A DNA stretch of 18,108 nucleotides from JBHJHK01 sp050330975 (GTDB lineage Bacteria > Pseudomonadota > Gammaproteobacteria > Competibacterales > Competibacteraceae): assembly GCA_050330975.1 (NCBI GenBank), contig JBHJHK010000302.1, forward strand, positions 1-18,108, written 5' to 3'. The stretch's first letter is position 1. Each line of letters starts with the position of its first letter. A program made the translations under genes and the position numbers. This document shows, piece by piece, positions 14,605 through 18,108 of the stretch. The notes under the pieces are model-generated. The model was not told the origin of the DNA. It saw only the letters and a list, made by a program, of their open reading frames with translations, and did no database searches.

Positions 14605-17496
14605 ATGAGTCCACTCACCGGGAAATACGCCAAAGGTTATTGCCCTATTTTCGCTTTTTTGCTGTTGCTAGGTCCCATGGTCGACAGCCAGGCCCAGGGC
14701 CTGATCGGCGCTGGCAATGGCCACACCTGCGCCGTTCAGCCCAACGGCGCGGTGCAGTGCTGGGGCAGCAATGACTACGGTCAAGCGACGCCGCCGACGG
14801 GCGCCTTCCGTCAGCTGGATGTCGGTGGCTTTCACGCCTGTGCCCTGCGCCACAACGGCCGCGCAATCTGTTGGGGCAACGACGGCGACGGCCAATCATC
14901 ACCCCCCCCAGTGCCCTTGCGCCAGCTCAGCGCCGGCTGGGTTCACAGCTGTGGCGTCACCACCGAGGGTCAAGCCCTCTGCTGGGGCAATAATGGCTCG
15001 AACCGTTCCAACCCGCCCGGGGGGACCTTTACCCAAGTGAGCGCCGGCGACGGTCACAGTTGTGGCATCCGCACCGACGGCGAGGTGAGCTGTTGGGGCG
15101 ACAACGGGGTCGGCCAAGCGTCGCCCCCCCCGGGGCCGTTTAGTCAAATCAGCGTCGGCGGCAACGCCTACGATAGCCACTCCCACAGCTGTGGCCTGCG
15201 GCCCAGCGGCGCAATCGTCTGTTGGGGTGACGACGGCGTGGGCCAGTCCTCGCCTCCCCCTGGGACCTTTGTCCAGCTCAGCGCTGGCTTTGACCACAAT
15301 TGCGCCATCCGCGCCGATGGCAGCGGTGCTTGCTGGGGCGACAGCCGCGCCGATTGGATCAATCCACCGCCGGGTATCCAGACCCAGGTCAGTGCCGGGG
15401 TGTTCCACAGCTGCTGGGTGGCCGACGATGGCACGGTCAACTGTCGCGGTACAGAAGACGCCGGTCGGGCCACGCCACCGGCAGCTGACTTTGTCCAGGT
15501 CAGCGCCGGCCCCGTCAACAGTTGTGCCTTGGGCTCAGACGGCGCCCTGGGCTGTTGGGGTGACCGGGGCGATGGTCTCAACGACCCACCCGCCGGTAGC
15601 TTTCAACAGGTGGGCCTTGGCAACCGCCACGCCTGCGCCCTGCGCCTCGACGGCGGGGTCGCCTGTTGGGGGGGCGGGGTCAGCTTTGGCCAGCAACAAC
15701 CCCCTCCGGTGGCCTACACCCAGATCAGCGTCGGTGAGGGCTTTTTTAACTGCGGAGTACAAGTCGATGGCGCCCTCAGCTGCTGGGGCAACGACACCTC
15801 TGGCCAAGCCAGCCCCCCCGCCGGCCGCTTCAGCCAGGTCAGCGCTGGACTGCAACACAGCTGTGGGGTACGGGAGGATGGCGCCGTCGATTGTTGGGGC
15901 GATAACTTCTTTGGCCAAACCAATGCCCCCCAAGACGGACCCTTTAGCCAAGTCGCCACCGGCTGGGGTCGCAGTTGCGGGGTACGGGTCGACGGTATGG
16001 TGACCTGCTGGGGGGACGATCGCTACCCCCTGGCCCCCGAAGATCCCGCGACCCCCTTTGCCCAGGTCAGCGCCGGTGGCAGTGGCGTCGCAGGCCATAG
16101 CTGCGGCATAAGGCGGGACGATGGTGGCGTCGTTTGTTGGGGGGGGCAAGGCACTAATCAACTCCGGCCCCCCGCCGGCCGCTTTAGCCAAGTCAGCGTC
16201 GGCGCCTCCCACGCCTGTGGGGTCAGGACCAATGACGAGCGCGTGGTCTGCTGGGGCTACGACGGCTATGGTCCCATCACTCCGCCCCCGGATTTGATCA
16301 CCAGCACCGCCCCCGGCCAACTGGCTATCGATACCACCCGCTTGTTCAATATTTCCACCAATGGCCCCGTCAGCGGCCCCGGCCTCCAGGCCGGCTTTAT
16401 CGTCGCTGGTCAAAGCCGCCGGTTTGCCATTTTGGGGGAGGCCATGGATGGCCAGCTCGACGCCCAATTGACCTTGGAGAGCTTCCCCGACGGCACCTTG
16501 ATCGACAGCAACGACACCTGGCGCAGCCACCCCAGCGCCGGGGAAATTGAGACCAGCCTGCGCCCGCCCGCCAGGGAGAGCGATGCCGCCTTTGCCATCA
16601 CCCTCAACGCCGGTGCCTATGTGGCCACCCTCAGCGACCAGAAGGGGACCCCGGGCCAGGGGGTGGTGGCCGTCACGGCGTTGGACGACCAAGATCAGAC
16701 CTATCCTCTCAATATCTCCACCAATGGCGGCGGTGAGATGATCGCCGGCTTTATCGTCACCGGCAGCGAGGGGCGTTGCTATGTGGTCAAGGCAGAAGGG
16801 GTCGGCACCGGGGCCATGGCCGACCCTGCGCTGCTGGTGAGCACTTTCGAGGGCGAGATCATCGACGCCAACGACGATTGGCAAACCCACCCCAGCGCCG
16901 ATTTGATCGCCGCCGCCGGCTTTGCGCCGTTGCACCCCAGCGAGGCGGCATTGGCCCTGCGGCTCCAAGATGGGGTCTACCTGGCCCAATTGCAGAGTCA
17001 ACGCACCAGCGGCGTCGGCGACCGGGCCATCGTCGCCGCCACCGAATTGCCCGAGGACTTGGCCAATCTGTTTGGCTGCGATGCCAATACCCCCTATGAA
17101 CCCCAACCCATCAGCGATGTCCCGGTCGCGGACCCATCCCTCTCAACGCCCAGTATCACCCTGCAAATCGCCGCCCCGGCCAACGAGTGCGTCGAATACG
17201 ATGCCGATGGTCACTGTGTGCTATACCAGGCCGAGGACAATGTGTCTACGAACCAGCTAGTCCACTTTGTCGCCCAGGGCCAATCCGCTGTCCCCGGCGA
17301 GGTCTTGGACTATCTCTGGGCACTCGGCCCCGACGCCGCTGGGCCGGAGCTCGAGGTCGAGGCGGCCTTTGACACCTGGTTTCGAGCCCCGGGTAACCAG
17401 GACATCCAGGTGACCGTCACCAGCCCATCCGCCGGGGCGTTGACCAGCACCCTGCGGATTCGCGTTCTAGAACCCGAGCCAGGTGGGGGGCGCTAA
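14605..17496 (+). CDS. Exported RCC1-like double beta-propeller protein with C-terminal beta-domains
   Basis: The 963-residue product has a Sec signal peptide (hydrophobic residues 13-24, cleavage near SQA-QG). Residues about 32-564 (14698-16296) are fourteen RCC1_2-type repeats of 36-43 residues, pattern FxQVSAGxxHSCGxRxDGxVxCWGDNxxGQxxPPxG; fourteen is twice the seven blades of an RCC1 propeller. Every repeat keeps two Cys about twelve residues apart (28 in all), likely disulfides after export. Next are two tandem beta-domains (about 579-695 and 701-830), each starting with NISTNG and AGFIV and containing a NDxW motif, then a segment with CVEYDADGHC and a PKD/Ig-like domain (about 865-955). 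No transmembrane anchor is seen. GAGGA nine bases before ATG 14605 supports the start. It is probably a surface or extracellular protein for binding; no catalytic motif is visible. The stop TAA overlaps a spurious ATG at 17496. Confidence 0.88.
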   Translation: MSPLTGKYAKGYCPIFAFLLLLGPMVDSQAQGLIGAGNGHTCAVQPNGAVQCWGSNDYGQATPPTGAFRQLDVGGFHACALRHNGRAICWGNDGDGQSSPPPVPLRQLSAGWVHSCGVTTEGQALCWGNNGSNRSNPPGGTFTQVSAGDGHSCGIRTDGEVSCWGDNGVGQASPPPGPFSQISVGGNAYDSHSHSCGLRPSGAIVCWGDDGVGQSSPPPGTFVQLSAGFDHNCAIRADGSGACWGDSRADWINPPPGIQTQVSAGVFHSCWVADDGTVNCRGTEDAGRATPPAADFVQVSAGPVNSCALGSDGALGCWGDRGDGLNDPPAGSFQQVGLGNRHACALRLDGGVACWGGGVSFGQQQPPPVAYTQISVGEGFFNCGVQVDGALSCWGNDTSGQASPPAGRFSQVSAGLQHSCGVREDGAVDCWGDNFFGQTNAPQDGPFSQVATGWGRSCGVRVDGMVTCWGDDRYPLAPEDPATPFAQVSAGGSGVAGHSCGIRRDDGGVVCWGGQGTNQLRPPAGRFSQVSVGASHACGVRTNDERVVCWGYDGYGPITPPPDLITSTAPGQLAIDTTRLFNISTNGPVSGPGLQAGFIVAGQSRRFAILGEAMDGQLDAQLTLESFPDGTLIDSNDTWRSHPSAGEIETSLRPPARESDAAFAITLNAGAYVATLSDQKGTPGQGVVAVTALDDQDQTYPLNISTNGGGEMIAGFIVTGSEGRCYVVKAEGVGTGAMADPALLVSTFEGEIIDANDDWQTHPSADLIAAAGFAPLHPSEAALALRLQDGVYLAQLQSQRTSGVGDRAIVAATELPEDLANLFGCDANTPYEPQPISDVPVADPSLSTPSITLQIAAPANECVEYDADGHCVLYQAEDNVSTNQLVHFVAQGQSAVPGEVLDYLWALGPDAAGPELEVEAAFDTWFRAPGNQDIQVTVTSPSAGALTSTLRIRVLEPEPGGGR
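14698..16296 (+). repeat. Fourteen tandem ~111-bp coding repeats (RCC1-type blades)
   Basis: Repeats of about 111 bases encode blades starting near FxQVSAG. Repeats 5 and 13 are longer (43 and 42 residues) by insertions before HSCG. Repeat 7 has CRG in place of CWG, and repeats 6 and 12 lose the GQ step. Divergence between copies shows an old expansion rather than recent slippage. Confidence 0.85.
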
Positions 17497-17548
17497 TGCC
17501 CTGGCCCCAACCCCGGGGGCAGGCCAAGGCAATACCCAGCCCCCCGGT

Positions 17549-17570
17549 CTATGCAGGTCCTATGCATGTC
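17549..17570 (+). promoter_or_regulatory. Tandem 11-base direct repeats, candidate regulator site
   Basis: CTATGCAGGTC and CTATGCATGTC are adjacent and differ at one base. Two seven-base cores one helical turn apart are the layout bound by OmpR/PhoB-family response regulators. A perfect inverted repeat CTATC-TTG-GATAG follows at 17584-17596. The site is about 100 bases upstream of the gene at 17673; no regulator gene is visible. Confidence 0.35.
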
Positions 17571-17612
17571 GCCCCACCGTGCACTATCTTGGATAGAGAC
17601 AGCCCAAAACCA

Positions 17613-17635
17613 GGCAGCGTCCCCTGGGAGCTGCC
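17613..17635 (+). terminator. Hairpin between the propeller gene and the isomerase-like gene
   Basis: GGCAGC (17613-17618) pairs with GCTGCC (17630-17635), extended inside by TCC/GGA, with one bulged base and a tight loop. No U tract follows. It could end transcription from the large gene or act in the leader of the downstream gene, whose ribosome site begins about 25 bases later. Confidence 0.35.
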
Positions 17636-17672
17636 AGTCTGGGGTCAATGGACCCTTCGAGGAGGAGACGAC

Positions 17673-17993
17673 ATGCTATTTCTGGTGGATTTTCACGTGA
17701 CCTATGGGGCGGCCATGTCCCAGCAGGATCTCTTTAAAATCTGGGTCGAGGAGGCCGGGGCGGCCTTGGGGGCCAAAGAGGCCGGTGTGGTAGTGGATCT
17801 GTGGAAGTGCGTCGGCGAGCGGCGGGTGGTGGCCGTGGTGGATGTGGACTCCCCCGACACCCTCGACCAGATCCTGTTTACCTTGCCTATCATGAAACAC
17901 ATGGGTCAACACGTGGACATCAAGGTCAACGCCCTGCGCCGCTATGAAGACTTCGCCGCCGACGTTAAGCAGTGGGTGGGGGGCGGCAGTTAA
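17673..17993 (+). CDS. Muconolactone delta-isomerase-like small protein
   Basis: The 106-residue product fits the muconolactone isomerase family (ferredoxin-like alpha/beta barrel, oligomeric): start MLFLVDFHV, a helix after YGAAMSQQDLFKIWVEEA, DLWKCVG in place of the family LWRxVG, VVDVDSPDTLDQIL, LPIMKHM and the final strand VDIKVNALRRYED. Known members isomerise muconolactone in the beta-ketoadipate route, but many homologues outside such operons have no known activity and none of the other pathway genes is present, so substrate is open. ATG 17673 follows GAGGAGGAG by about five bases, an excellent ribosome site, and the homology begins there; the frame is open further upstream to an ATG overlapping the previous stop, but that part is not family-like. 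Confidence 0.8.
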   Translation: MLFLVDFHVTYGAAMSQQDLFKIWVEEAGAALGAKEAGVVVDLWKCVGERRVVAVVDVDSPDTLDQILFTLPIMKHMGQHVDIKVNALRRYEDFAADVKQWVGGGS

Positions 17994-17999
17994 TCCCCA

Positions 18000-18013
18000 C
18001 CGGCCTCTGCCGG
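18000..18013. terminator. Small hairpin after the isomerase-like gene
   Basis: CCGGC-CTCT-GCCGG is a perfect five-pair stem with a four-base loop, seven bases after the stop. It lies between converging genes if the frame at 18032 is real. No U tract on either strand. Confidence 0.3.
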
Positions 18014-18031
18014 GCCCCCCCGAGCTCGGAC

Positions 18032-18108
18032 CTAAACCAACAGGTGGCCCTGCACTAGGCCCACGTCCAGCACAGCCAAACCCCCAGAGGCGCCCCCCAC
18101 CCGTTTTT
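18032..18108 (-). CDS. Possible C-terminus of a minus-strand gene (partial)
   Basis: In one minus-strand frame the last 77 bases read KRVGGASGGLAVLDVGLVQGHLLV and then TAG at 18032-18034. The residues look like a real protein end and the gene would converge with the isomerase-like gene, but only about 24 codons are visible and no family can be named. Confidence 0.3.
   Translation of the reverse strand, partial: KRVGGASGGLAVLDVGLVQGHLLV

Noticed and set aside
14698..16296. The ~111-base periodicity as a CRISPR or non-coding satellite
   Set aside because: The copies are diverged at DNA level, lack identical direct repeats and spacers, and keep a protein pattern in one open frame.
15535..17106. 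A 523-codon minus-strand open frame opposite the propeller gene
   Set aside because: The length comes from the codon pattern of the repeats read backwards; composition is Gly/Ala-rich without domains, while the plus strand has a signal peptide and regular blades.
17496..17672. Extension of the isomerase-like gene to the ATG overlapping the propeller stop
   Set aside because: The 59 extra residues are Pro-rich and non-family, span the direct repeats and hairpin, and the strong GAGGAGGAG site sits just before ATG 17673.

Overview
The window is GC-rich bacterial chromosome. The left edge has the order pal, cpoB, tRNA, as in the Tol-Pal region of many Gammaproteobacteria (in E. coli, pal and cpoB are followed by a lysine tRNA operon). 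I therefore infer a gammaproteobacterium, but cannot name a genus from sequence alone. UAA, UAG and UGA all serve as ordinary stops, so the standard bacterial code applies.

Layout. Positions 1-1340 (+) hold the end of pal and all of cpoB (cell-envelope constriction), overlapping by 11 bases. A well-formed sigma70-type promoter (1365-1392) drives a tRNA (1421-1495) with a lysine-like body but a UAU (isoleucine) anticodon. A membrane-anchored polyprenyl-phosphate glycosyltransferase of the GtrB/DPM1 type lies on the minus strand at 1538-2470.

Positions 2669-12899, all on the minus strand, form one glycerol catabolism locus: glpR, glpK, glpD, glpS, glpT, glpP, glpQ, glpU, glpV in transcription order. 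It encodes a DeoR-family repressor, glycerol kinase, FAD-dependent glycerol-3-phosphate dehydrogenase and a complete glycerol ABC importer of the kind described in rhizobia (GlpSTPQUV); no glpF facilitator is present. The intended flow is: GlpV binds glycerol outside; GlpP/GlpQ with GlpS/GlpT import it; GlpK phosphorylates it; GlpD oxidises glycerol 3-phosphate to dihydroxyacetone phosphate. A 16-base motif containing ATGTTCG (the E. coli GlpR half-site) occurs before glpK and inside the first codons of glpR. In this copy glpT carries an in-frame UAA where a tyrosine is expected, three codons before the switch histidine, so the importer may be broken here unless the base is a sequencing error.

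Positions 12972-18108 are accessory: a small lipoprotein with an NTF2-like look, a protein with a degenerate Nudix box sharing a CTAG stop with it, a 61-residue basic protein with a terminator-like hairpin, a 963-residue exported protein with fourteen short RCC1-type repeats (enough for two seven-bladed propellers, each blade carrying a cysteine pair), a muconolactone-isomerase-like small protein preceded by 11-base tandem repeats, and possibly the end of a minus-strand gene at the right edge.

Most notable are the tRNA anticodon, the glpT nonsense codon, the complementary defects of the two glycerol importer ATPases, the shared GlpR-type motif, and the double-propeller protein. No gene-free stretch exceeds about 300 bases.
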